Source of the DNA: Psychrobacter namhaensis
GTDB taxonomy: Bacteria; Pseudomonadota; Gammaproteobacteria; Pseudomonadales; Moraxellaceae
Direction of reading: 5' to 3'
Assembly: GCF_016107545.1 (NCBI RefSeq)
Contig: NZ_JABASS010000001.1
Coordinates: 372,001-436,000 of the forward strand
DNA length: 64,000 bases
A program made the position numbers and the translations under genes. Position 1 is the first letter of the stretch, and every line of letters starts with the position of its first letter. Below the pieces are notes generated by a model. That model was not told where the DNA came from, made no database searches, and saw only the letters and a list, made by a program, of their open reading frames with translations. Positions 55,942 through 64,000 of this stretch are shown here, one piece after another.

Positions 55942-56991
55942 ATGAGTTTTGATAAACAACAAAACCAAAAAACAAACCGTCAAATCAAACTTGCCAGCCG
56001 CCCAACAGGTGAGCCAAAAGCAGAAAATTTTGACATGATCACCAGCGACATCCCAACGCCAAACGACAACCAGATGCTCCTGCGGACAGTGTATTTATCG
56101 TTAGATCCATACATGCGCGGGCGTATGAGTGCGGCGAAGAGCTATGCAGAACCATTAGAAGTGGGTGATGTCATGATGGGCGGTACGGTGGCCCAAGTCG
56201 TTGAGTCCAATATTGATAAATTTGCCGTGGGCGACCTAGTCGTCTCAAACTCAGGCTGGCAGGACTATAGTGTCAGTGATGGCGAAGGCGTCCTAAAGCT
56301 TGATAAAGAGATGGCCAACCCCTCTTATGGTCTGGGTGTATTAGGTATGCCAGGCTTTACTGGATACATGGGGTTAACCGATATTGGCAAGCCGAAAAAA
56401 GGCGAAACCTTAGTCGTCGCTGCCGCTACCGGTCCAGTCGGTGCTACCGTCGGACAAGTCGGTAATCAGTATGGCTTACGTACTGTGGGTGTCGCAGGGG
56501 GCAAAGAAAAATGCGACTTTGCGGTTAATGAGCTTGGCTTTGACGCTTGTATCGATCATAAAGCCGATGACTTTGCCGAGCAGCTAAAAGCGGCTTGCCC
56601 AGATGGTGTCGACATCTACTACGAAAATGTGGGCGGCAAGGTATTTGATGCTGTCATGCCCCTCTTGAATGCGCATGCTCGTATCCCCGTCTGTGGTCTT
56701 GTCGCACAGTACAATGCGACTGAGCTGCCTGACGGTAAAGATCGTTTGAGTGTGTTGACGGGTCTGGTTTTAAGCCAGCGATTGACCATCAAAGGGTTTA
56801 TCATTTTTGAAGAGTATGGCGATCACTTCCCTGAATTCCTAAAAACCATGAGTAAGTGGGTCGAGACCGGTGAGGTCAAAACCAAAGAATACATAGCTGA
56901 AGGCTTAGATAACGCACCTGATGCCTTTGTTCGTATGCTCAATGGCGACAACTTTGGTAAGACAGTGGTGAAAGTCGCTGACATTCATTAA
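55942..56991 (+). CDS. curA: NADPH-dependent 2-alkenal/curcumin reductase (CurA-like MDR)
   Basis: A zinc-free medium-chain dehydrogenase/reductase that saturates activated double bonds. The protein follows E. coli CurA block for block: LRTVYLSLDPYMRGRMS, VMMGGTVAQVVES, LGMPGFTGYMGL, VVAAATGPVGATVGQ, CIDHKADDFAEQLKAACPDG and IYYENVGGKVFDAVMPLLN. Length (349) matches. By family it would detoxify alpha,beta-unsaturated aldehydes and ketones, complementing YqhD and the ALDH nearby. It starts 124 bp after yqhD on the same strand. Confidence 0.93.
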   Translation: MSFDKQQNQKTNRQIKLASRPTGEPKAENFDMITSDIPTPNDNQMLLRTVYLSLDPYMRGRMSAAKSYAEPLEVGDVMMGGTVAQVVESNIDKFAVGDLVVSNSGWQDYSVSDGEGVLKLDKEMANPSYGLGVLGMPGFTGYMGLTDIGKPKKGETLVVAAATGPVGATVGQVGNQYGLRTVGVAGGKEKCDFAVNELGFDACIDHKADDFAEQLKAACPDGVDIYYENVGGKVFDAVMPLLNAHARIPVCGLVAQYNATELPDGKDRLSVLTGLVLSQRLTIKGFIIFEEYGDHFPEFLKTMSKWVETGEVKTKEYIAEGLDNAPDAFVRMLNGDNFGKTVVKVADIH

Positions 56992-57250
56992 TCAAAATTG
57001 GTTGGTGAAAAATAACTGAAGCGTAGTCAATAACCACTTAACAACATAAATGGCTAATACTACTACTGAAAATTACTATCGCAGCACGAATACTAATATA
57101 CGAATGTGATTAACCGTTAACAGTCAGTCAGCACTCATACCGATACCGTTTTCATGGGCTTATGTTAATGCGTTTCATTGATGACTTAAGCAATGAGCGT
57201 GACTGTTAATGATTTATGTTGATTGAACCCAATAACAAATAAGGATAATT

Positions 57251-57928
57251 ATGAATATTTTAATGGTACTAACTTCTCACGATCGTTTAGGTGATACGGG
57301 TAAAAAAACGGGTTTTTGGTTAGAAGAGTTTGCCGCCCCTTACTACGCTTTTCTGGATGCTGGCGTCAATGTAACCCTTGCCTCTCCTGCTGGTGGTCAG
57401 CCACCTCTAGATCCTAGTAGCGATACTGAAGACACGCAAACCAAAGACACGAAGCGCTTTAAAGACGATAAAGAAGCTCAGGAGCATTTGGCCCATACCA
57501 AAAAGCTTGCTGATGTGAAAGCGGAAGACTTTGATTCGGTTTTTTATCCGGGTGGTCATGGCCCACTATGGGATTTGGCAGTGGATAAAAACTCTATCAA
57601 CCTGATCGAGACTTTTGTGAAGCAAGACAAGCCTGTGGCCTTTGTCTGTCACTCTCCTGCTGTTCTCAAAAATGTCAAAATTGATGGGGAGTATTTGGTC
57701 AAAGGAAAGACAGTGACGGGCTTTACCAATTCAGAGGAAGAAGCCGTTGGTCTTACCGACGTTGTGCCGTTCTTAGTAGAAGATGCCCTAAAAGCCAATG
57801 GCGGTAATTATGAAAAAGCTGCTGATTGGGAATCATTTGTCGTAGAAGATGGTTTGCTCATTACTGGTCAAAACCCAGCGTCATCAGAAGAAGCGGCTAA
57901 ACGTTTGATAACCAAGCTTAACGGTTAA
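57251..57928 (+). CDS. DJ-1/PfpI family protein (Hsp31/glyoxalase-III-like)
   Basis: A 225-residue class I glutamine amidotransferase-like protein. The nucleophile elbow is FVCHSPAVL with Cys133-His134, Glu26 is in the conserved GFWLEEFAAPY position, and FYPGGHGPLWDLA is the oxyanion block. This triad layout fits Hsp31-type proteins that convert methylglyoxal to lactate without cofactors and have been linked to glycation repair. A direct role in aldehyde detoxification is inferred from the setting. It lies 260 bp after curA. Confidence 0.9.
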   Translation: MNILMVLTSHDRLGDTGKKTGFWLEEFAAPYYAFLDAGVNVTLASPAGGQPPLDPSSDTEDTQTKDTKRFKDDKEAQEHLAHTKKLADVKAEDFDSVFYPGGHGPLWDLAVDKNSINLIETFVKQDKPVAFVCHSPAVLKNVKIDGEYLVKGKTVTGFTNSEEEAVGLTDVVPFLVEDALKANGGNYEKAADWESFVVEDGLLITGQNPASSEEAAKRLITKLNG

Positions 57929-57975
57929 TGTATTTCAAAGATTCATAGAGCCGTCCACACCAAAAGGTTAGTATC

Positions 57976-58605
57976 ATGATTCGCTTACATCATCTTAACC
58001 AATCACGATCGTTACGTGTTTTATGGCTTTTAGAAGAGCTAGGCGTGCCTTATGAGATCGTCAGTCATCAACGTGACGCCAAGACCCATTTAGCACCAGA
58101 CTCTCTAAAGGCAGTACATCCACTCGGTAAGTCTCCGGTTATCGAAATGGATGGCCAACTTTATGCTGAGTCAGGTGCGATCACTGAGCTATTGATTGAA
58201 CGGTTTGCATCAGAGCGCTTACGCCCTGCTACAGACAGTGCGGCATATGGGCGTTATTTACAGTGGCTGCATTTCGCTGAAAGCTCACTGATGTTACCTT
58301 TATCAGTTGAGCAATTTACTAAAAAAGCGGGTGTGGACGACAATGAATTTTTGAACGATTGTATCTGTCAGGAAAAACACAAGCTGTTAAGCTATTTAAA
58401 CACAGAGGTTGCAGGTAAGTCCTTTATTGTTGATCACAAGCTAAGCGGCGCTGATTTTATGCTGTCGTTTGACTTAATCATGCTTGCCAAGCGCGGTGCG
58501 TTAGAGGACTATCCTTATGTTAAGCAGTATGCGTTACAACTGGCTAGTCGCGATAGTTTTCAGCGCACCATGCGTTTAGAAGCAAATTACGATCAATCAA
58601 TTTGA
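57976..58605 (+). CDS. Glutathione S-transferase
   Basis: A 209-residue GST with a thioredoxin-like N-domain (IRLHHLNQSRSLRVLWLLEELGVPYEI, HPLGKSPVIEMDG, ESGAITELLIERF) and an all-helical C-domain (LSGADFMLSFDLIMLAK, the N-capping box). The Ser in NQSRS is at the position of the catalytic Ser/Tyr. It would conjugate electrophiles to glutathione, which suits the rest of this cluster. It follows the DJ-1-like gene by 47 bp and ends in a strong terminator, marking the end of the unit. Confidence 0.9.
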   Translation: MIRLHHLNQSRSLRVLWLLEELGVPYEIVSHQRDAKTHLAPDSLKAVHPLGKSPVIEMDGQLYAESGAITELLIERFASERLRPATDSAAYGRYLQWLHFAESSLMLPLSVEQFTKKAGVDDNEFLNDCICQEKHKLLSYLNTEVAGKSFIVDHKLSGADFMLSFDLIMLAKRGALEDYPYVKQYALQLASRDSFQRTMRLEANYDQSI

Positions 58606-59022
58606 CATTTTGGCATTGTTTTTCAATGACCAAGCAATTATTTACTGTAGAAAAAACAGCTCTGAAAAGAGCTGTTTTTTCTGTTTGCTTGACCCATGGG
58701 TTACCTTGCGTGTTGGCAGACTAAAAATGTGTTTAAAAAATTTACTTAATCTGACAGCCTACCAGTGACGGTGCCATTCGCACTTAACCCAAGTCATGAT
58801 AAGACAATTAATCTTTGAGTTCAGCCGCAAATTACGTGTATGTGACAAAAGCCAAAGAATAATTATGATAAAATTTTCCACGCTTTTCTTAGGTCGTTTT
58901 TTTAGTTTTATCGGTGTTCAATCACGCTAAGCTCAATGAGTATCAGTCCAACTGGCTCTATTTTCGTCTGGAATATTTTTTATGTCTCTCTACCTTCCTA
59001 TAAAAACTATTATCGTACGCCC
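58606..59022. other. 417-bp spacer after the detoxification unit
   Basis: Contains the gst terminator and then AT-rich sequence with the probable promoter of the efflux pair. No coding sequence or operator copy seen. Confidence 0.45.
58651..58680 (+). terminator. Intrinsic terminator after gst
   Basis: A6-CAGCTCT, GAAA tetraloop, AGAGCTG-T6. A perfect 13-bp stem 45 bp after the stop codon. Confidence 0.93.
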
Positions 59023-60711
59023 ATGAGTCATGAATACCAATTCAAACCCCATGAACAGCCGTTTATGGTGGGTTCCCCTGCCAACCCTGACCACCCTGCA
59101 CGCCGTAAAGTATTTTATTTACTGATTGGTATTTTTATTGGCATCACCGCCAGCTTCCAAAATGGTCTCTTGGTCGCCAATCTGACTCAAATCCAAGGAG
59201 AACTTGGCCTAACGCCGTTAGAAGGCGGTTGGATCTCCGTCGCCTACAATATGACCAACGCTTGTATTACGGTGCTGCTATACAAAATTCGCCAGCAATT
59301 TGGCATGTCACTCTTTAGTAAAATCACGCTGTTTTTTCTGTTAGTGGCCACCAGTTTACAGTGGCTGGTCAGTAGCCATCTGTTAAATACCACCGGTATC
59401 AGAATTGATCCTTACTATTTAGAGATCATTGCTAGAGGATTGAGTGGCATGGTGGCTAGCGCCATGACCGTACTCGCGATTTTCTATTGTTTGCAGGGCA
59501 TGCCCGCCGCCAAACGCATCAGTGGTTTGATTTTAGGATTTGGCTTAGTACAGTTTGGCATCCCCCTATCACGGATCATCTCACCCTACTTGGCTGTCGA
59601 TGGTCAGCTAGAAAATTTATTTTTATTTGAGTTTGGTTTGGTGCTCATTTGCTTTGGACTGATCAACCTTTTGGAGCTACCACCAGGCAATACGGAAAAA
59701 GTGTTTGAAAAACTTGATTTTCTAAGCTTTGCTTTTTTTGCAGGTGGGCTTGCCGCGCTGGCTGTGTTTTTGGTACAAGGTAGGATTGTATGGTGGACGA
59801 CACCTTGGCTGAGCTACCCACTAATCATTGCCATCGCCGCGATTGGCATCGCTTTATGGATTGAGACACACCGCAAAAATCCGATGTTACAAGTCCGCTG
59901 GATGCGTAGCCGCAATATCATCGCTTTTACGGTCACAGGCGCTGTCATGCGTATCTTGCTCTCTGAACAAAATGTCGGCGCGGCCGGCCTACTTGCCAAT
60001 CTTGGTTATGCTAATGATCAACTGATAAACTTTTATGCCATTATCTTGGCCGCCAGTGTGCTGGCACTGATCACCAGTATTTTTAGTACCAATGCCATGG
60101 ATTTGCGCCGACCCGTGATTTTTGCAGTGGCACTGATTGCCATCGGCGCTTGGTTGGATACAGGCGTCTCTGTAAATTCAGCCCCTACCACGTTTTATCT
60201 CAGCCAATTCCTCATTGCTTTTGCTGCTGTTTACTTTATGGGCCCAATGGTTTTTGAGGGCATGTTTCGCGCTATTGCCAACGGTCCTGCCTATATTATT
60301 AGTTTTTCAGTGATTTTTGGGATCTCGCAGACGGTTGGCGGGCTCGCAGGTGCAGCTGTCATCCAAGCCTTTACTACGATTCGTACGCAAGTGCACTATG
60401 CAGATATGGTCAGCTCACTCAATTTAGGTAATCCGGCATTCAGTGCCCAAGTATCAGGGGCTCGCCTGGCATTATCCAGTCAAACCACAGACACAGCACA
60501 AGCAAACGTGACTGCGATGGGGCAAGTGTTGCAAGGCGTTCAGCGTCAAGCAACTGTCGCGGCATATAGCGACTTATTCGTCCTTATGGCCAGTATTGCC
60601 ACCGGTGTTACGGTAATTTTGTTGATAAATTATTTTTATAATCGCTATCATAAGCGTAACCCACTTGCCAAAGAACTGGCGATTATTGCAAAAATGCGTG
60701 AATCGAAGTAA
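59023..60711 (+). CDS. MFS efflux transporter (DHA2/EmrB-like)
   Basis: An inner-membrane exporter of about 562 residues with some fourteen hydrophobic segments, the DHA2 layout. IGIFIGITASFQNGLLVANL and QGELGLTPLEGGWISVAYNM replace the standard EmrB N-terminal motif but keep the same order. I chose the ATG at 59023 (MSHEYQF); an upstream in-frame ATG at 58936 adds 29 residues that look non-conserved. The next gene is a HlyD/EmrA-like membrane fusion protein, so the two probably form a tripartite pump with a TolC-type channel encoded elsewhere. Substrate unknown. Confidence 0.85.
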   Translation: MSHEYQFKPHEQPFMVGSPANPDHPARRKVFYLLIGIFIGITASFQNGLLVANLTQIQGELGLTPLEGGWISVAYNMTNACITVLLYKIRQQFGMSLFSKITLFFLLVATSLQWLVSSHLLNTTGIRIDPYYLEIIARGLSGMVASAMTVLAIFYCLQGMPAAKRISGLILGFGLVQFGIPLSRIISPYLAVDGQLENLFLFEFGLVLICFGLINLLELPPGNTEKVFEKLDFLSFAFFAGGLAALAVFLVQGRIVWWTTPWLSYPLIIAIAAIGIALWIETHRKNPMLQVRWMRSRNIIAFTVTGAVMRILLSEQNVGAAGLLANLGYANDQLINFYAIILAASVLALITSIFSTNAMDLRRPVIFAVALIAIGAWLDTGVSVNSAPTTFYLSQFLIAFAAVYFMGPMVFEGMFRAIANGPAYIISFSVIFGISQTVGGLAGAAVIQAFTTIRTQVHYADMVSSLNLGNPAFSAQVSGARLALSSQTTDTAQANVTAMGQVLQGVQRQATVAAYSDLFVLMASIATGVTVILLINYFYNRYHKRNPLAKELAIIAKMRESK

Positions 60712-60801
60712 CCGTGTTCATTGAGCTGACAACATTCGCGCCATTTAAGTAGCCATTAAAATACTTTAAGTATCTGTATATTCAAAACTTAGGAACGCGT
60801 C

Positions 60802-62133
60802 ATGAGCCAAGAAAAATCCAGTGAGCTTAACCAAACACCTCAGACGTCAACTGGCGCTCCCGCTAAAGACACAGACATAGACACAGACACAGACACAGAC
60901 ACAGACACAGAATCCTATACCAGCTCATCGGTTACTGCTGTAAACGCTACGCAAAATAGACCAGACACACCAGAGCTAGAAACAGCTTCTGAGCCTCCAA
61001 CCTCCTCACCTGTAGAGCGCTCTGTAGACAGCCATGAGCCGCCGATGCCCCCAAAAGAACCAATCGCGGATACGACTGGTTGGTCACCTAAGAAAAAATC
61101 TTATTTAAATTTAGGACTGTTGATTTTGTTGATTGTCATTGGGGTGGCGCTGATTTTATACGCATGGAAATTACCTCCTTTTACACCCACGGTACAGCAA
61201 ACGGATAATGCCTTTGTTAAAGGTCAAACGACTATTATTAGCCCGCAAGTGTCGGGTTATGTGACCAAAGTCGCCGTGCAAGACTTTGCCAGTGTCAAAG
61301 CCGGTGATCTACTGATAAAAATAGACGATCGGACCTTCCAGCAACAGCTTGAACAAGCGCAAGCCAATACAGAGGTTGCGATTACCAATCGCTCCAGTAA
61401 CGCGCAAGACACACAAACCAGTCAAGCGCAAATCGAAGCACGAGAAGCGGATTTATACAGCGCTAAAATCAGTGTGGACAGTGCGCGCGCAGACGTGGCG
61501 CGCTATCAAGGTTTAGATGCCATCGGTGCCGTGTCAAAAGCAGAAGTCGCTCACACCAAGGCACAACTCGCTCAGGCACAAGCGAGCGTGCAACAGGCGG
61601 AAGCCAATTTACAAGCTGCTCGTGAAAACCGCGAAAAAACCAGTGGTAACCGCTCTTCTTTGGATGCAAATATCAAAAGTGCTCAAGCAGGTGTGAAGCA
61701 AGCACAGATTAACGTGGCCAATACCATCATCACAGCACCTGAAGCGGGCCAATTGAGCCAAGTAAGTGTCAAAGAGGGCCAATACGTTAACGCCGGTACC
61801 CAGCTGATGTATATCGTACCAAAAGGCGTCTGGATTATTGCAAATTTTAAAGAAACTCAGATAGCAAACATGGCAGTTGGTGAACCGGCCACCATTCATG
61901 TAGATGCGCTTGGCGGTGCGGCGTTCAGTGGCCATGTCAGTAATATCTCACCAGCAACTGGCAGTGAGTTTAGTGCAGGCGCAGCCAATCCTGCGACAGG
62001 TAACTATATAAAAATAGCTCAACGTATTCCGGTACGAATCGACTTAGACCCAGATCAGCCTGGGCTTGCCCGGTTGCGTCCCGGTATGTCAGTCTCAGCT
62101 GCTGTCGACACCAATGCGACAGCAAAAAATTAG
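60802..62133 (+). CDS. HlyD/EmrA family membrane fusion protein
   Basis: The periplasmic adaptor of an MFS efflux pump. One N-terminal membrane helix (LGLLILLIVIGVALILYAW, about residues 105-125) follows an unusually long cytoplasmic tail. The lipoyl/barrel-sandwich parts TIISPQVSGYVTKVAVQDFASVKAGDLL and TIITAPEAGQLSQVSVKEGQYV flank a coiled-coil hairpin rich in Ala and Gln (about 195-300). The long tail carries an Asp-Thr repeat encoded by a hexanucleotide microsatellite. It follows the MFS gene by 90 bp. Confidence 0.9.
   Translation: MSQEKSSELNQTPQTSTGAPAKDTDIDTDTDTDTDTESYTSSSVTAVNATQNRPDTPELETASEPPTSSPVERSVDSHEPPMPPKEPIADTTGWSPKKKSYLNLGLLILLIVIGVALILYAWKLPPFTPTVQQTDNAFVKGQTTIISPQVSGYVTKVAVQDFASVKAGDLLIKIDDRTFQQQLEQAQANTEVAITNRSSNAQDTQTSQAQIEAREADLYSAKISVDSARADVARYQGLDAIGAVSKAEVAHTKAQLAQAQASVQQAEANLQAARENREKTSGNRSSLDANIKSAQAGVKQAQINVANTIITAPEAGQLSQVSVKEGQYVNAGTQLMYIVPKGVWIIANFKETQIANMAVGEPATIHVDALGGAAFSGHVSNISPATGSEFSAGAANPATGNYIKIAQRIPVRIDLDPDQPGLARLRPGMSVSAAVDTNATAKN
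60868..60910 (+). repeat. Hexanucleotide tandem repeat (GACACA)7 in the emrA-like gene
   Basis: Seven in-frame units (second unit GACATA) encode a run of Asp-Thr dipeptides at codons 23-36. Slippage would change tail length by two residues per unit without breaking the frame. Confidence 0.9.
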
Positions 62134-62135
62134 CA

Positions 62136-62181
62136 TAAAAAAGCCACTGCAAATCCAGTTACACAGGTATTTACAGTGGCT
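62136..62181 (-). terminator. Intrinsic terminator after pdxH, possibly shared with emrA-like gene
   Basis: AGCCACTG and CAGTGGCT form the stem of a long hairpin with extra internal pairing (AAAT/ATTT). On the minus strand T6 follows, fitting pdxH termination; the plus side has only a weak T tract. Confidence 0.7.
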
Positions 62182-62209
62182 GTTATCTGTCTTTAAAACC
62201 CTCTAACCG

Positions 62210-62875
62210 TTATGGTAGCAGGCGTTTGGTTGCCCAATTTACTACGCTCTCACTATTACGGCTGTCTTGTGTATAAACAATACGGTCGTGCATACGATTG
62301 GCACGGCCTTGCCAAAATTCTATTTTTTCAATTGTGACCTCATAGCCACCCCAAAATGTAGGGGTTGGGACTGGCGTATTCTCTGGATACTCTGCTTGTA
62401 ATTCTTCAAACGTTTGTTGCATGACTTCACGATTGGCCACTTCCCCGCTTTGCGGTTGACTCACCCACGCCCCCACTTGGCTGTCATGGGGACGTTTTTG
62501 GAAATAAGCGGCAGACTTATCAGCGTCTATTTTAGTAACCTTGCCACTGATACGAATTTGACGCTCCAGCTCATGCCAAAAAAACAGCGCTTCTGCATTG
62601 GGATTTTTGGCAATATCATGCCCTTTTGCACTTTCATAATTGGTATAAAAAACAATACCCGTATCAGTGATTTCACGCAATAACACAATGCGCACACTCG
62701 GTGTATGATCCACACTGCAGGTTGCTAGACTCATGGCGTAAGGTTCTTGTACCTTCTGCTCTATTGCCTCATTCATCCATGCCTTTAAAAGCTCAAATGG
62801 CGATTCTGGTACGGACTGCTGATCCAGCACACCTTTTTCATATGACAAACGTTGATCGGTAAAATCCATGCTCAT
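62210..62875 (-). CDS. pdxH: Pyridoxamine 5'-phosphate oxidase PdxH
   Basis: An FMN enzyme that makes pyridoxal 5'-phosphate. MSLATCSVDHTPSVRIVLLREI, FYTNYESAKGHDIAKNPNAEALFFWHELERQIRISG, FQKRPHDSQVGAWVS and the C-terminal EFWQGRANRMHDRIVY and VNWATKRLLP are PdxH signatures. I chose the ATG at 62875 because AAGGA lies 6 nt upstream; a longer frame adds 12 codons. It is 38 bp from glmM on the same strand, so both may share a transcript. Confidence 0.95.
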   Translation of the reverse strand: MSMDFTDQRLSYEKGVLDQQSVPESPFELLKAWMNEAIEQKVQEPYAMSLATCSVDHTPSVRIVLLREITDTGIVFYTNYESAKGHDIAKNPNAEALFFWHELERQIRISGKVTKIDADKSAAYFQKRPHDSQVGAWVSQPQSGEVANREVMQQTFEELQAEYPENTPVPTPTFWGGYEVTIEKIEFWQGRANRMHDRIVYTQDSRNSESVVNWATKRLLP

Positions 62876-62913
62876 GGTAGTTCCTTCATTTAATGTGGGT
62901 ATGTGACTCACTG

Positions 62914-64000
62914 TTAGCCTAATACCGCTTTAATATGGTCGGCTAAATCGTTCGCCAACACATCACACTCTATTTCATCATCAGACTCGACCATGACCCG
63001 AATCACAGGCTCAGTTCCTGACTGCCGAATCAATAAGCGCCCACGGCCTTCTAATGTGGCTTGCGCTTTATCAAAAGCTGTGACCAGCGCTTCATGCTCA
63101 AAAGGATCTTGCATTTGCGACAGACGCACATTGACCAACTTTTGCGGGAGCACTTCAAAACCTTCGACAAGGTCACTAAGAGCGCGACCTTGCGCCTGCA
63201 TCACGGACAATACCTGTAAACCTGCGATGATAGCATCACCGGTCCGGCTTTTATCTAGACATAAAATATGCCCAGAAGGCTCGCCACCTAGTATCCAACC
63301 GTTGGCCTCAAGCTCATGCATCACATAACGATCACCTACTTTGGCGCGAGTAAACTCAATATCAGCCGCCTTTAGTGCTAACTCTAAGCCCATATTACTC
63401 ATAAGTGTGCCAACCACACCTTCTGCCTTGGTTTGGCCTTGGGTAGCAAGCAAGTATAAGATGCCATCACCATCAATTAACTTGCCAGTTTCGTCAACCA
63501 TCACGATACGATCACCATCACCATCTAAGGCAATACCAACGTCTGCTTCGTATTTGAGTACAGCTTTTTGTAAACCCTCAGGATGAGTCGAACCACACTC
63601 GGCATTGATATTAATACCATCAGGCGTGTTATTAATGGCAATCACATTGGCGCCGAGCTCACGCATGACTCTTGGGGCCACGCTATAGCCTGCACCATTG
63701 GCACAATCCACCACGACTGTCAGATGGCTCAAATCATACTGGTAAGGAAAACTGCCTTTACAAAATTCGATATAGCGACCTTTCGCATCATTGATCCGGT
63801 TGTTTTTACCGAGTTGTGCTGGATCAAGAATAGGCATAATCACGTCATTATCCGCCTCAGAGGCGGTCATGATGGCTTTTAACTTGTCATTAATAGAGTT
63901 TTGCATCTCATCAGACAGCTTTTTACCGTCAGCTGAAAACAGCTTAATGCCATTATCATAATAAGGATTGTGTGACGCTGAGATAACCACGCCAGCATCC
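62914..64000 (-). CDS. glmM: Phosphoglucosamine mutase GlmM, C-terminal part (5' end outside window)
   Basis: Interconverts glucosamine-6-P and glucosamine-1-P for UDP-GlcNAc synthesis. The frame runs off the right edge; the first residues visible ([19 protein letters not shown]) hold the active-site Ser-loop, so roughly the first 90 residues are missing. The metal loop [11 protein letters not shown], sugar-binding GGEPSGHI and phosphate-binding [14 protein letters not shown] are intact and match GlmM. Confidence 0.95.
   Translation of the reverse strand, partial: DAGVVISASHNPYYDNGIKLFSADGKKLSDEMQNSINDKLKAIMTASEADNDVIMPILDPAQLGKNNRINDAKGRYIEFCKGSFPYQYDLSHLTVVVDCANGAGYSVAPRVMRELGANVIAINNTPDGININAECGSTHPEGLQKAVLKYEADVGIALDGDGDRIVMVDETGKLIDGDGILYLLATQGQTKAEGVVGTLMSNMGLELALKAADIEFTRAKVGDRYVMHELEANGWILGGEPSGHILCLDKSRTGDAIIAGLQVLSVMQAQGRALSDLVEGFEVLPQKLVNVRLSQMQDPFEHEALVTAFDKAQATLEGRGRLLIRQSGTEPVIRVMVESDDEIECDVLANDLADHIKAVLG

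Overview
The window looks like chromosomal DNA of a gammaproteobacterium of the family Moraxellaceae, most likely Psychrobacter. That is an inference from protein character, not a database match. Support comes from a glycine-rich, repeat-extended Hfq, the kdsD-kdsC-lptC-lptA-lptB and tsaE-mutL-miaA-hfq gene orders, a carboxynorspermidine polyamine pathway and moderate GC with AT-rich spacers. No rRNA, tRNA, CRISPR, phage or intact IS was seen. Both ends cut genes: an M16 peptidase on the left and glmM on the right.

Layout: 0-7.4 kb carries envelope and proteolysis genes (an M16 pair, a lipoprotein, an M15 peptidase, rodA, an RlpA-like protein). 7.4-19.6 kb is a long minus-strand housekeeping block: radA, the lptB-lptA-lptC-kdsC-kdsD LPS export/Kdo set, hfq-miaA-mutL-tsaE-queD, then ynfA and a PhzF protein. 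19.8-22.6 kb encodes carboxynorspermidine dehydrogenase and decarboxylase. 22.7-34 kb holds a DUF924 protein, rnhB-lpxB, a DAHP synthase, pepN, pal, a phosphopantetheinyl transferase and an acidic outer-membrane barrel.

34-45.6 kb is a catabolic island: an IclR regulator converges on mmsB, 3-hydroxyisobutyryl-CoA hydrolase, enoyl-CoA hydratase, acyl-CoA dehydrogenase and mmsA. This is the valine route from isobutyryl-CoA to propionyl-CoA. It is followed by prpE and a fatty acyl-CoA ligase. A 170-bp MITE-like element with 12-bp terminal inverted repeats and TA flanks sits inside this gene set.

47.5-51.8 kb holds a tandem pair of unusual metallo-beta-lactamase-like proteins, an NsrR-type Rrf2 regulator, nnrS and a small ORF. 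An NsrR-type palindrome overlies the predicted nnrS -10 box, so this is a nitric-oxide response locus. Two copies of a 66-70-bp palindromic repeat bracket nsrR and the tandem pair, and a diverged third copy lies upstream of the DAHP synthase.

51.8-58.7 kb is the most system-like region. An aldehyde dehydrogenase, a NemR-like TetR regulator with cysteines, YqhD, a CurA-type reductase, a DJ-1/PfpI hydrolase and a glutathione S-transferase form an apparent reactive-electrophile/aldehyde detoxification module. The same 15-bp operator (TAGAC-N5-GTCTA) occurs once in the aldh/nemR divergent spacer and once upstream of yqhD. An EmrB/EmrA-like efflux pair, pdxH and partial glmM complete the window.
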